Source of the DNA: Macrolepiota albuminosa
Taxonomy: Eukaryota; Basidiomycota; Agaricomycetes; Agaricales; Agaricaceae
Direction of reading: 5' to 3'
NCBI GenBank assembly: GCA_027475525.1
Contig: JAMWFC010000043.1
Coordinates: 1 to 64,000 of the forward strand
Length of the DNA: 64,000 nucleotides
Shown here: positions 13,462-25,755 of the stretch, piece after piece
Layout: each line of letters opens with the position of its first letter
Numbering within the stretch: position 1 is the first letter of the stretch
Translations under genes and position numbers: made by a program
The notes under the pieces: generated by a model
What the model was told of the DNA's origin: nothing
The model's input: only the letters and a program-made list of their open reading frames with translations
Databases searched by the model: none

Positions 13462-14033
13462 TATCAAGAGAGTAATGCCTACGGTCAACTCAATAATCTT
13501 TCTGCGTAGTAAAGGAGATAATCTGATTGTGTGTGGATATGTTCGTAAGAAAAGATTTATCATTAATGAGATGTACATAAAGACTACGAAGTTAGAGAAA
13601 TCCGGGACGCCGTGAGTCCACCATAATAAGACTGGTAAGAGGACTTTGCCCCTTGGTGGTGACGGGACTGGGTCATCAACCTCTACACTGTATCCTCTTT
13701 TGAGACGCCGTCAGTCCATCATGATCAGACTGGCAAGAGGACTTTGGCGCTGAGGGGACTAGGAGCATCAATCTCTATTACTTAGATGATGGATAAAATC
13801 GCGGCACACCAGAGGAATGGTCGCTATATCCTCTGATGAAAAGTGACCTCTCTTGGATTTACAGCGTTTGAATGGAGAAACGAACATTGTCAGAAAACTT
13901 GAGTAAGAACATTGGTTCTTTTATGCCAGTCGGCGACAGGTTCTCGCTTGACCCATAGTATTAAAAGATAGTAGAAGCCATGATTTGCCGAACTCAAATC
14001 ATGCACGCATGCAACGCCGCAAGTTATTTCTAA
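13462..14033. repeat. Right arm flank of the inverted repeat, with a short direct repeat
   Basis: This is the reverse complement of the 5,988-6,380 flank of kinase copy 3. Inside it a block of about 100 bp is directly repeated: 13,608-13,705 and 13,703-13,800 share GACGCCGT, AGTCCA, CAT..GA and AGAGGACTTTG. No gene. Confidence 0.7.
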
Positions 14034-15150
14034 CTACTCTCCCGTCGTCAACAAGGCAATATTCGTATTTGATCTTGCCCGATAGGCCTCAAAAGACGTA
14101 TCGCCCACTTCTGGGGCCTTCCCGGTATGATATGAAGACCAATTAGAGCAGAGAAATTTCCACACATTCACCGCATGTTCCCACTGTTCCTCGACTGTGG
14201 TACCCCTACTAAAAGTTGCCCTTCTTTTGTGTTGAAAGATGCCATCAAGAGATTCCACTCGACGATAATTTACATCATATCCATACCAATGGAAGTAACC
14301 TTCCAAGTGTCAGCTAGTTGTGCACGGCAAAGTTCAAACGAGACTTACTAGGTGCCACTTCGTACACTAAATCTGAGAGGAAGTCACGTAATTCACTGCA
14401 CCTCAAGGTATAGCTGTCCACATCAAAGAGCCGGGCAGGATACTCGAATTCCTTGTCTGGGCAATCATGGTAGCATGCTTGAGAAAAATCCACAATGAAT
14501 GGTTTATCATCAAGGCATGTGATATTTCTATCGAAATCGAAATCATTGTGTCTAATGCCGCTCTTGTGCATATCCAGCAAAAGTTTGGCAGCCTGAACAC
14601 TTGAAATAAAATTTTAAAATTTGAGGAACAGGATTGAAAAAGTTACTTACCCGAAGTCCGAAAGACCACTACCTGTCGACCATGGCACGTTTTCGCTTGA
14701 ACCACAGTATTGATACACCATACAAGCACAATCAGCAAGTGTGTCATATAATTTCCAGTACAGCTTGGTTTCATACAATCCATAGTTTTTTTGAATTCCT
14801 TTTTCATGGAGGGATTCGTTTCTGCATAAATGGTCTCGATAGAATTTTGCTTCTCGGTGATAATTCTGGAGTGTTTCAGAATAAGACTCTTCATCGCTAC
14901 TCCAGAGTATCTTGACGACAACATCACGAGGGGAAGGTTCATTGGGCAGCGTGATCCTTCCCATGAAATGATATTCATCGACCTCGCATCGGAAGTTCCA
15001 GCGGATGCTTTCAGTCACATCAATGGTGGCAACAACGCCTGGTGGCATGAGTTTGACGGAGCTGCTTTGATAAAAAGTAACCTCATTGGAAGCTACTCCC
15101 TCTGGAAACGGTGGTGGGGTGTTGGAAGAGAATCTGAGTGTGAGGGACAT
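14034..15150 (-). CDS. Kinase-like protein, inverted copy 4
   Basis: Minus-strand exons 15150-14651, 14599-14349 and 14299-14034 (500, 251 and 266 nt, exactly as in copy 3) encode 338 residues. It keeps the beta3 VVVKIL, the alphaC glutamate (REAKFY), the HND catalytic loop (GIRHNDFDFDRN) and VDFSQA. No frameshift or stop is present. It is more diverged from copies 1-3 than they are from each other (for example RWNFRCEVDEY in place of the HGYF region), so the inversion is older than the tandem duplications. Function unknown beyond the kinase-like fold. Confidence 0.82.
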
Positions 15151-15466
15151 CGACTGTAGAAGCTAAAGCAGTTATGAAGTATTCGTCCTGTCGTTGAGGC
15201 CCAGTGAGAACGCGTTCTGCGGGAATCTGAAGTTGAATGTAAATATCTGACGCCATCGGGTCCAGGCGGAGAATCCGGGACATGAGCCGAAAGTCGTCTA
15301 AATTAAGAACAGTTTCCAAAATCCGCTTGTAAGGACAATGTAAGGGAAATGGGCCTCGTGCACGCATAATGTTAACTTTGCACGACATGTTATATAAACT
15401 ATGAGCCCACCGATTGAGTTCTGAGCACCGTTTCCTCTGCACACTCACACAGTTGCATCTCTTGTC
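15151..15466. other. Intergenic between kinase copy 4 and the DNA transposon
   Basis: Near 15,155-15,190 it keeps similarity to the copy 1 promoter (GACGAATACTTC, TAACTGCTTTAGC read on the minus strand). The remainder is unique in this window. The left terminus of the DNA transposon should be here or just downstream, but I could not identify a terminal inverted repeat. Confidence 0.5.
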
Positions 15467-18400
15467 ATGGCTAGCTCAAATCGGAAACCTTGCAAATGCA
15501 ACATCTGTTGTGGATCTACTAAGACAGTCTGGAACCATCGTGATCGCCCCAGATACCAACCTCCCAATGTTGATTCATTCTCTAGGTGGCTCCGTGACAC
15601 AGACCAGTCTGAATCTGACAAGCATGAGGAAAGTAGCTGTCAGAGGCAAACAGAAGATACTATTGATATGAGCACTGGATCAAGGAAACGGCCTCGTAAT
15701 AGTAAGATTTACATATTGTTATTGTGTAAAAACTAGAATAATGACTTCAATGTCACAGTTTTCACCTAGCAGGAATTTCTTAAAGAGGATGGAAGATCAA
15801 AGTCAGCCAGCCTTGTCTCATGGCAATCTCATCACTGACAGTTCCACCACTCATGAGTCTGGTCTTGTTGAGGAGGAATTGGAGATTGAAGATTCCAGAA
15901 CTGGCTTAGATTCTGGCTCTCACACATCTGCTACTGATTTGGAGAGTGGGGAGAATTCTAAAGAACAGGAGTTTGAGGAGTCTGACTCAGATGATGAAAG
16001 TATTCGTATACTCAGTGCTCAAATGCATGCACAGGCAGTTTTAGCTGCACAGAATGATCCAGATATATTGCTCTCACCAATTGGGGAAGACGAGCACCTA
16101 TCTGAGGCTCACTTTGAGAGTCTACACATTTCTCAGGAATATATTTACTTAATACAGGCAGCAACTCTAGATGATGACAAGCTTGATGAAGATACTTTAT
16201 ACCATCTTTGCAATCCCATCCAAGGATCTGTCAACATTATTACTCCAGATGATCAGCTATCTCTTGAGATCTTTACAGCCACAGATGCTAGTGAGGCAAC
16301 CTATAACCAGTGCTGCAGTGCTATTCATTGACGCTATCCTGAAAGTAAAATGCTCTCATTCCACAATGTCAAAAAGCTTGTTACCAATGCTAGTGGTGTA
16401 GTCTCTGTCATGGATGACATGTGCATAAATTCCTGCCATGCATTTACTGGGCCTCTTGCTAAACTTGATACATGTACAATATGTCGTGAGCCATGCTATG
16501 ATCCTGAACAGTTTGAGAAATATGGCAAAAAGGTGCCTCGACAGCAGGCATGTACCTTTCCACTTGGGCCACAGATGCAAACATTGTGCCAGTCAACTGA
16601 AGGAGCTGAAGCCATGTGCTATCTTGGGCATAAGATAGAAAAAGTCATGAATCTTTTCAACAATTTAGATCCTGACAAGGATGCTGATATGATATATGAT
16701 GATATATTCTGTGGGAGTGATTTTATTGAATTTGCTGATCATATTCAAATTAACAGCAAAGACACTATGATATCAATATCCCTTGATGGTGTACAGCTAT
16801 ATCAAAGCAAAAAATCTGATACTTGAATAGGCATTGGTAAAATTGAAAACTATGCACCTGATTTACGCTTTAAGGAAAAAAAAATTCTGGTACTCTTTAC
16901 TATCCCTGGTCCAAATAAACCCAAGATTGTTGACTCATATATTTTTTGATCACTTTATCATTTGTCAGCTCTACAGCATGAAAACAGTGGCCAAGGCCTG
17001 GCAGTCTGGAATGCTAAAACACAGAGTATTATCTTTTCTCGCATTTTGTTTGTCTTAAGAACTGCTGATGCAGTTGCTATGACAGAACTAGATGGTCGTG
17101 TTGGACACCATGGAGCACAGAGTTGCTGTCTAGGCTGTAGCATGAAAGGCCACCATAAACCTAATAGTGGACATTACTTTGCAGCTCATCTCAGACCAAA
17201 TAACTATACTGTTTCTGATTGCAACCATCCAGATATCAACATCCAAGAACTGCAGCCACTGCCTGTTGAGACATATAAAGAAAAATTGTGCATACTTATA
17301 GGCTCAAAGGATCAGAATTCTTATGAGCAAAATCGCAAAGCTACAGGTCTTAGCAAACCTAGTCTACTCAGTGGTCTTGTTCCTGAACTTTCAATTCCAG
17401 TTCCCTGCTGTTTTCCTCTAGACTTGATGCATCTGCCTTGCCTCAATATTTCAGAATTGCTTATTTCTCTCTGGCATGGAACACTCAAACATTCAAATGA
17501 TGATAACTGGGAATGGGTCACTCTGATTGGAGATGTTTGGATTAATCATGGAAAGCTTGTAGAGAATGCTACTCAATATTGACCATCATCCTTCCATCAA
17601 ACACCTCATAATCCTGCAGAAAAAATTTCTAGTGGTTTTAAAGCCACTGAGTGGTTTCTCTATATATATGGCCTTGGTCCAGCTTTCTTTTGAGTGATTC
17701 TTCCTCATAAATATTGGCATAACTTTTGCAAGCTTGTTGCTGCAATTCAAATTTTTGTTCAGCGCCACATTACTGGGCATCAGATTGCTTTAGGGCATTC
17801 TCTACTTATTCAATTCATTGAAGAGATTGAAGCTCTATACTATCAGTGACAAGTTGATCAACTTCATATTTGCTGTCCATCAATTCATACACTAACTCAT
17901 CTGGCATCTGAAACTCTCCGAGTAGGACCTGGAGCATATTATTCTCAGTCTGTCCATCAATTCATACACTAACTCATCTGGCATCTGAAACTCTCCGAGT
18001 AGGACCTGGAGCATATTATTCTCAGTATACAATGGAGCATACTATTGGTAATCTTGGAAAGGAGATCTGTCAGCCTTCAAATCCATTTGCCAATCTTGCT
18101 CAACGTGCTTTGCTTCAATGTCAGATTAATGCTCTTGTAAATTTATATCCAGATTTTGAGGCTATGGTTCGCAAATCACAACCCACTACTCAGCAGCTTT
18201 CTTGTGACAAGCCAATTCTGTTATTTTGTTGAGATAGATATCCTTGCAAACTTTCAGCTGGTCCAGAAGCAGCTGTGATATTGGATTTATTCAATTTATC
18301 TTTTATTAGACAATGGAGCCATGTGCATTTGCCAAATGGACAAATTGCATGAAGTATTTTCAATGATGAAAAGTGAGCAGGTAACTCTCATATCACTCAT

Positions 18401-18841
18401 AATGTCAAGGCAAGTATTTTACAAAAAAAAAAAAACAAGAGTTATATGGGCTGAAATAAATAACTTTTATTTTTAGATCAACTTTGATGGACACATCACA
18501 TATGCAGAAGTCTATTTCTATTTCTATGTTGAATCAAAAAACAACTCTAACATTTTGAATGACTCTGACTCTGGCTTCAATGACTCTAACTTGAAGAAAC
18601 TCGTTCTATGAGCACTAGTCTCTATATATTCAGATCCAGATGCTGAAATCTTGGCAAATTCATACAACACAATTTGGGCATGTCATAATAGAGGCTCTGA
18701 TGGTTTGCAGGCAATTCCTGCATCAGACATAATTTAACTTGTGTCAATGCAACCAATGCCAGCATTTCCAGGTGAGTCATAGGATCTTTGGTTTGTGGTT
18801 GAAAAGTCTAGCTTGGAGGAAACTCAATCAGGAGAAAACTA
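15467..18841 (+). pseudogene. CACTA/EnSpm (CMC)-like transposase, decayed
   Basis: A Cys-rich N-terminus (CKCNICC) starts at 15,467. From 15,741 one reading frame runs to 18,841 once in-frame stops and one 77-bp duplication are discounted. Recognisable transposase blocks are ISISLDGVQLYQSKKSDT (about 16,770-16,825), IPGPNKPKIVDSY, ELDGRVGHHG..CCLGC with GHHKP (about 17,085-17,160) and FPLDLMHLPCLNISELLISLWHG (about 17,415-17,480), which supply the acidic catalytic candidates of fungal CMC elements. Further C-terminal sequence is MEHTIGNLGKEICQPSNPFA and VSIYSDPDAEILA. TGA codons stand where Trp or Arg is expected (after SDT at 16,824, for example). Terminal inverted repeats and target duplication were not found. 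It cannot make an active protein. Confidence 0.75.
17873..18026. repeat. Perfect 77-bp tandem duplication inside the transposase
   Basis: 17,873-17,949 and 17,950-18,026 are identical and adjacent; bases on either side differ. The duplication shifts the frame, and dropping one copy puts the downstream MEHTIGNLG segment back in frame with the upstream transposase. Confidence 0.95.
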
Positions 18842-18845
18842 AAGC

Positions 18846-19160
18846 ATTCAATTTATACTAAAGATCTGCTGTTACTTGTATGATTGTTTCTTTTACTATG
18901 TTTACTACCTTATACAAATCTATGCTTACTTAAAAATATGCTTATATGATTATTTCTTTTACTATGCCTACTACTTTTACACAAATTTATGCATACCTAA
19001 AGATATGCTGTTACTTGTATACATGATTATTTCTTTTACTATGCCTACTACTTTTACACAAATTTATGCATACCTAAAGATATGCTGTTACTTGTATACT
19101 TGTTTCTTTTACTATGCCTATTACTTTTATACAGATTTATGCTTACCTTTAGTATATATA
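18846..19160. repeat. AT-rich tandem repeat, including a perfect 77-bp unit
   Basis: About four degenerate units containing TTTCTTTTACTATG at spacings of 66, 77 and 73 bp. Within it 18,946-19,022 and 19,023-19,099 are an exact 77-bp tandem duplication, while the neighbouring units are only similar. An open frame across it is a by-product of the repeat. Confidence 0.85.
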
Positions 19161-20105
19161 CTTGACAATAAATTACTATATTTACTGCTTGTCATAACTT
19201 GTGAATTGTGTTCAGGGTAAGTTTAAATAAAGCCTATATTGACTCTATGAGTATTGAACTCTGCAACACTTGTAGTGACCTACTGGCATCCAAAACAAGT
19301 GCAAAAGATTAAGTAGTTAAAATATGTTTTTATTGAAGTGAGCTCATCAAAATAGTTTTGACTTACACATATACCACTCTCAGTCAAGTATACAAAGCCT
19401 AAGCAAGTAAATGTACACTATATGTTAGAACATAAGACCTAGATTATACATGAGTAAGTACATGTTTTTCAGTCATTGTATATTTGACTGATATCCTACC
19501 TAGATGATATACAAGTAAGTACATGTTCTACACAGGATATCAGTAAGCTAGTTCAATACTGTAAAATGTCTTTTGTTACTCATCCTCAGTTGTCATATAT
19601 TCAACTGAGGGTGCCTTCACTAGTAAGCAGCTATATATCTATTTGAGTCTAAAGATGAATGTAATTAAAATAGAGGATGAATATAACTGTATTGACCCTC
19701 TTGGTTGTCAGGTTTGTGGCACTTACAGTAACTCCAAATCATCAGTATCTAATACTCTAAATGATGGATACTATACTTACCACCTTATCATAGTCACATA
19801 ACTTACTCATATACTATAGGTAGGTCTAATTGTGTTAAGTATACAAAAACTGAGGTCACATAACTTATTTGTGTACTATAGGTTATAGCAACTTTTCATC
19901 TTGGAATGACAGTTTTAAAATTTGAATTCTAACTATGTACTTAGTAAAATCAACTACTGGTTGTTTGACCCAACTATTGCAATACAACAAGCTAATTCTG
20001 CAAGATAATCAAGACAATTGAATGTTGGCAATAGTGACATGCTTGTCACATTATCACATATGCAAGCTTATTTGGACTTGTTCTCTACTCACCACTACTG
20101 CATGC
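19161..20105. other. AT-rich sequence without recognisable genes
   Basis: Low-GC DNA with small imperfect inverted and direct repeats (the motif AAGTACATGTT occurs twice near 19,450 and 19,515). It may hold the right end of the DNA transposon, but no terminal repeat or coding region is supported. Confidence 0.5.
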
Positions 20106-22227
20106 ATGCCCTCAAGCATAGTTTGGAACTTCTCTTCTCCACTTCCTGCTCATACAGATTCTTCTAATAATCACTTTGCTTTTCCACAAAATCTCTTTTC
20201 AGTAAGTTATACTGATTGTCATGATTTTTGCTAAAATCACTTGTGGATAGACTTCGAAGATCTTGAATAATTTCAGGACACATGAAGTAAGTTCTTTTTT
20301 TAAATCAAGATTCTGTACTAATTGAGACCACTAGTCTTCATCTTCATTTAGTCTTCTCTTGCTCACAAATGCAACACATACTGAGCTTATAAATGCTGGT
20401 AATAGTGCATATATTGACTTATTTAGTGCATACAATCAAATGAAAGCTGAAAATGGAACTCTTCAGTATGTGTATGCATTATTTTTTTTATTAATGTGCG
20501 CTACTAAATTCTTACAAGAGAGGAACTTAATCACCATTGTCAATTGGCCATTTTAGCTGCATCAGCTCTAAAGCCAAGATTCTCATGTTCTGATAGTGAC
20601 ATTGAGCTGCAACGTACAACTTCAATTACTCAGCATCTTTTATTAAAAAAAACCATCTAACAAGACAAAATGTAACGACTATCCTGATGTGCCATTTTGG
20701 GAGGAGAGTGAATGGATCGCATGGATGGATAAGCAGAAGAATTTGAACAAACCTATAGACAAGCTTGGTTTCCTCACTGATTCTGAGGGAAATGACTTAG
20801 ACAGGAACCAAATTGGCCAAATATCTGAAGGAGCAAAGACAATATGGAATGGATTTGTGGAAAATTTGTTACAACCTCATACTTGGAAAAAGAAGATGAA
20901 CAAAGTCCAAAACTATTTCAACGATTATATGATGGCTGATTTTCCTGAGTTTTCTCTTGCTGCTGGAAACTGGAAGTTGGAGCATTTTGCAACGCTTCGG
21001 TATCCTGATTGGACAAAGGTGAAGGCAAGATCATCAAGTATGTTTTCTTATTATTTTTTTTGCTATCTTGTTTATATCTACAGATTTGACATCAACACTG
21101 AAGTAGTCATGCAAGGATGACACTTTTTCCGATTTACTCAAACCACAGAAGCAACAGTGAGTGTTGCCTCCTCCAAATGGATTGAAATTGATGATGATGG
21201 ACTCAGCGGTGTGTTCCTGTAATCTTTTGTTTGTGGTTTTCTCGTAGTAACTAATTGTACATTGCACACTTTAGATTCATCTTTGTCACAAAGTCCAATT
21301 GCCTCTACATCTCAAGCAGCAGCTCTTTTCACATTGCACGCATCAACTTCTGACACTACAACTGAAGCACAAACTCCCATCGCAACCCAGCTAATTCCTG
21401 TCATGTCCAAATTACCAGCTTTCACCGTGACACAAATGCCAGCTCCCACCATGACACAGGTGCCAGCTCCCACCATGACACAGACGTCAGCTCCCACCAT
21501 GACACAGACACCAGCTCCTACGATGACATAAACACCAGCTTTTACCATGACACAAATGCCAGCTCCTACTACAACACAGGTGCTAGCTCCCACCATGACA
21601 CAGACACCAGCTCCCACCATGATACAGACATGAGCTCCCATCATGACACAAACACCAGTTTTCACCATGATATAAATGCCAGCTCCCACCATGACACAGG
21701 TGCCAGCTCCTATCACGACACAGACATCAGCTCTCACCACAATACAGATGCCAGCCCTCTCAACTGAACAGAATAACACCAATCTAGGCCCAGCTTGTGT
21801 TCAACGGTGAACATGTTGTGTTCTCAATCCACTGTAAGTTTCTCAGTGGCATGTATTCTTCAATAGATGATATATTAAAGGAAAAACATTACAATTCTGC
21901 TGCTGCTGTCAATTTCTATTTCCAAAACCACGACTGCAATCTCCTGCAAATCAACCAATGCTATTGTCACTGCTGCTGCCAAGAAACTGAATCAAAAACC
22001 ACTGAAAGCTAAAGAAGGATTGACCTCTGCACGGTGTGCATTATTACATTACATTTGCTCAACGAAGTTGTATGATCAGTTCATTTTGTCTTAGAAACCT
22101 TTGCCTTATTGACTTCCTCAAAACTCACCCTGGTGCAACGAAGGCTGAATTTACTGTCACATGGAACAAATGTGATGCTGAGACAACTAAGGTAATTTCT
22201 GACTTTTGCAAGAATGTCGTATTCTAA
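20106..22227 (+). pseudogene. Uncharacterised intron-containing gene, broken
   Basis: Coding-like blocks on the + strand run from a possible start at 20,106 (MPSSIVWNF) through a block at 20,359-20,475 (NATHTELINAG, AYNQMKAENGTLQ, coiled-coil-like), a clear block at 20,689-21,033 (PFWEESEWIAWMDKQ, GFLTDSEGNDLDRNQIG, FPEFSLAAGNWKLEHFATL), a Thr/Pro-rich repeat and a tail block at 22,081-22,227 (CLIDFLKTHPGATKAEFTVTW). Plausible introns with GTATGT donors and TTTTAG acceptors lie between. Stops and frame changes break it. I believe the W-rich block resembles a dispersed protein family of agaricomycetes with no assigned function, but I cannot name it. It could be a captured or transposon-linked gene. 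Confidence 0.5.
21414..21770 (+). repeat. 24-bp coding minisatellite (PAPTMTQ-type repeats)
   Basis: Around fourteen imperfect units of about 24 bp based on CCAGCTCCCACCATGACACA encode PAPTMTQ-like octapeptides. Several units contain TGA or TAA (for example 21,530), so the tract no longer stays open. Confidence 0.85.
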
Positions 22228-22886
22228 GGGATTTGCATCACTCTAGAAGTATCAGGACCTCTCAAAAAAGTATTCAAGGTTATGAAAGAAAGAATCCAGA
22301 GTAGCTCAAGATGTTGATGACCCCCAGCTTGCATGACAAAAAATGGTTGATAGTAGAAAAATTAATGACATTTTTGTAGTTTATGTATCAAAATAAAATA
22401 CAGAACTATTCAGAACAACAGGATAATCCCAGACTGACCAAGACAAGAGCAGATGATCATGCCTGACCTGCGCAGATTCTTAACTATGGTTGCAGAAAAC
22501 GATCTGGAAACCATAGAAAATTTCTGAAGATTCTGTGAGTTTCAGAACTGTGGGAAATTGCTGACAAACTCAGATATTGTCAGACCAGCGCAGAGCAGGT
22601 TCTCACTGGGGTTGAGGGTTTATATATTATATTCTATGTGCTAGAATTATATAATCAATAAATGACAAAAGACAAGAAAAAAGACAATGGGGCAACAATG
22701 GGGTCAGGAACTTTGAAACTTTGAAAAATGCCCATTTAGTATTATTCTCGAGGCCTAATGAATTGGAAAGTATCCTCGTTTGAAAGTTACTACCTCTATC
22801 AATGGGTTATGTTGTCGGAAGAGAATGAAGAGAATCTAAGTGAACTAAAGAAACTAAAGTAATTACAAAAGTATTCATTCAAGGTC
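22228..22886. other. Non-coding stretch up to RE-A
   Basis: AT-rich DNA with no supported gene. It ends at AGGTC (22,882-22,886), the left target-site flank of RE-A. Confidence 0.5.
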
Positions 22887-23534
22887 TGTAATGGTAGACC
22901 ACCTAATAAGGTAGTGCACGGTCACACTTAGAGTCTTGCAATAAGAACTGTTACTATGTTACTATTCTGTTATCTACCTCCACTAAATTAATAGTTAAGG
23001 ATGAAGCTGTAAGGATACGCCTCGATAGACCTAGTAAGTAGTATATGAAAAATGGGCAAGTAGGGTAGCATCAAAACCCCATAGGGAAAGCTTGCCACCA
23101 CTGCAAATGAAATACACAGAGTTGTGCAATGACTACACTAGAAATAAGATGAAATTACAAGTTTTATCCCTCGCAGCAAGTCTTTGAACTTGACCCCATA
23201 TGTGTCCAGCTAATTGAATGGCAGTGCTACAAAGAGGCAAAAAGATGAGCCTGTCACTTGATCTTGGGGGTTGGTTTCTTGCAAGAAATATTCCTTCTCA
23301 ATTAGTTCTAGAAATAAGGAATGGTATAAGTGAATTTAAATGGTTTGGTAATTGGGGTGGGGTGGGGTGGTGGTTGTTGTTGTTGTAAGTCCTCTTGTTG
23401 CAAAAGCTAAAGCTACTACAGTACAGTGACTCCTATATATACTGTGGGTAGAGTCAGAGGAATAGGCAATCAATAGAGAAGTTTTCTGGGTCAAGGATTA
23501 GGAGAAAAAGCGATATAATCACAATTGTGCTACA
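22887..23534 (-). repeat. RE-A 3' LTR (long form, 648 bp)
   Basis: Its outer parts (about 22,887-22,945 and 23,383-23,534) match the whole 216-bp right LTR. The central 430 bp is absent there. It contains a short GGGGT/GTT simple repeat at about 23,352-23,385, next to the breakpoint. Confidence 0.8.
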
Positions 23535-23862
23535 TACGCCCTCCAAGCTGGCTACCATAGATAGCTTCCCTTTTTAAACAGAACTAGGGGATGGTTGTCA
23601 AAGAGAGGAAATGAGTAATAGAATACTTTTAAGGCTGAGAACAATCACTCCTTGCTCAGAGATCTTGGCTCCTTTGGTGAGTTGGGGAAGTTTTCCAGCT
23701 CTCCTTCTATGGTTATGTCACTGGCGGCCACACTGCCCTCTGGCAGGTCGATTTCCATGGATATTTCATTGGCAACCTTCTCTTCCACAGCCCTTCTCTT
23801 TCCTTTTTTGGTTTTCATGCAGCTATCAACTCGCTTGGGTGGACAAGGGCCCAAGTCTTCTG
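23535..23862 (-). pseudogene. RE-A pol C-terminal tail, outside part of the RE-B insertion
   Basis: The minus-strand frame (MKTKKGKRRAVEEKVANEIS, ending EPRSLSKE at 23,645) is continuous with the frame right of RE-B (GLDCDKQLRSE at about 30,540) when RE-B and one TTCTG copy are removed. The rest, up to the LTR, is untranslated and ends in a purine-rich stretch on the minus strand. Confidence 0.65.
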
Positions 23863-24380
23863 TGTAAGGGCGACCTCTAGAGGCTGTGGCTCAGTCACAC
23901 AGCTGGCAGAGGGAGATCCAAAGTGTATTAGAATATATACTGACAATATCAAGGTAGCTACTCACCTGGCAGAGGGAGATCCAAAGAGAACAAGTCTGGG
24001 GATTCCCTATGCCAGGTTGGACGCTTCTGGGGCCTCTGAAGCATGGGAAACAACTGTACAGTACAACAAAACCTTAAAAACTCAAAAATTGACTAACCAA
24101 ACAAGTGTGCAAACAAGGGAGGAAAACTCCGGACTTTAGAAGTCAGAAAGGCAAACTCCGGCTTATCTAAGCAGCCTGGAGTGGTGCTGAAGGGCCCACA
24201 CTTGTCTGAGTGATAGCTAAAGAACCAGAGCACCTCAAAGGTTGAGAATAGTACTAACAGATAGTGTTGAAAAAGTAGTAACAGCAAAATGAGAGAATGA
24301 TAGAAGAAATAAGGAAGTGAATGAAAGGAGAGTGAAGAAATAAAGAGTGAAAGAAGAAAGGAATGAGGAGTCTCCTGACA
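23863..24380 (-). repeat. RE-B 3' LTR
   Basis: 518 bp; same length as its partner and nearly identical by eye. Confidence 0.95.
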
Positions 24381-25601
24381 TCACCCTCCCTCTAGAGTGC
24401 GGCGTCTCGACGTGCTGGATAGAAGTAGTTCTGGATGGCCTGGTCTACTTTGGAAAGAGAATAGAGGCCTCTGATTGCCCGAGGAGCATTGGGATGCTGT
24501 TGATAGAATTCCCGGACCAAGGCAGGGGCATGGACATTCTCTTGTGGCTCCCAGGAAACGTCCTCGATTCCATAGCCCTTCCACTTGACCTTGAACTGAA
24601 GCTTATTCCTAAAGAGTCGGCTGTCTAGGATCCGTTCCACTTCGTACTCTTCTTGGTTGTTTACCAGAACTGGTGGTGGAGGTGGCTGTGGACGTCAACC
24701 TGGGATTGGATCCTCTGGGGCTGGAGAAAGCTTCACCACATTGAAGACTGGATGGAGTCGACTCATTCCACTAGGCAGCTTGAGTCAATAGGCAAGTGGG
24801 CCTACCTGTCTTACTATAGGAAAGGGTCCTAGACGATGGTGAGAGAGCTTCTGAGAAGGTCGGGTAGTGGCAATGTCAGAGGCATCCAGGTAGACTCGAT
24901 CTCCAGGCTTGTACTTGGGGGCTGGAGTTCATCCACGATTGTAGTAGCGGGCCATGTCATCCTTTGCCTTAGCTAAAGCTGCCTTGGCTTCCTCCTGGGC
25001 TGCCTTCATCTGATCTATGAACTTGTTGACAGCTTCATTCTCTGAAGGTCGTCCCTGAGGCTCGAATCCCATTTGAGGATGTCGACCAGTATCTAGAAGG
25101 AAAGGAGACATCTGGGTGGCAGCGTGTACACGGTTGTTGTACTGGAACTCTGCCTCTGGTAATAGATCGTCCCAGTCATCCTGTCGTTCATTGCAGAAGA
25201 GCCAGAGATACTGTTCTAGCTCCTGGTTGACACGCTCAGTCTGGCCATCAGACTGGGGGTGGTAGGCTGTGGAAGTGTGGAGTTTGACATGGAGGAGGCG
25301 ATACAGTTCTCTAGTAAACTCTGCCACAAACTGAGGTCCACGGTCTGAGACATAAGCATCTGACAACCCATGGAGCTTCCAGACATGCTTCCGGTACAGA
25401 TTGGCTGCGCCCATGGCTGAGCAAGTAGTGTGTGTTGGAATAAAATGAGCACGCTTGCCACAGAGATCCACTACCACCATGATCGCATCATATTCATGAG
25501 AATCAGGTAACTCAACAATGAAGTCTACTGAGGCCACACTCCAACGCTCAGCTGGGATAGGCAATGGATGAAGCTGTCCCATAGGAGGCTGACGACGAGG
25601 C

Positions 25602-25755
25602 TTAGTCTGAAGGCAAAGATCACAGGTGGAGGTGTAAGAGCCAATATACCGTGACATTTGAGGCCACCAGTAATTCCGTTAGTCTGAAGGCAAAGATCAC
25701 AGGTGGAGGTGTAAGAGCCAATATACCGTGACATTTGAGGCCACCAGTAATTCCG
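25602..25755. repeat. Perfect 77-bp tandem duplication in RE-B integrase
   Basis: 25,602-25,678 and 25,679-25,755 are identical and adjacent. The duplication interrupts the pol frame between the zinc-binding region and the catalytic core; deleting one copy restores it. Confidence 0.95.

Noticed and set aside
18846..19160. CRISPR-like array
   Set aside because: Units are contiguous without unique spacers, and the genome is eukaryotic.
18876..19220. Tyr-rich membrane-like protein
   Set aside because: An artefact of the AT-rich tandem repeat; it includes one exact 77-bp duplication and has no start context or family.
21312..21782. Minus-strand Val/Met/Gly-rich repeat protein
   Set aside because: It is the complement of the PAPTMTQ minisatellite; the + strand reading connects better with its neighbours.
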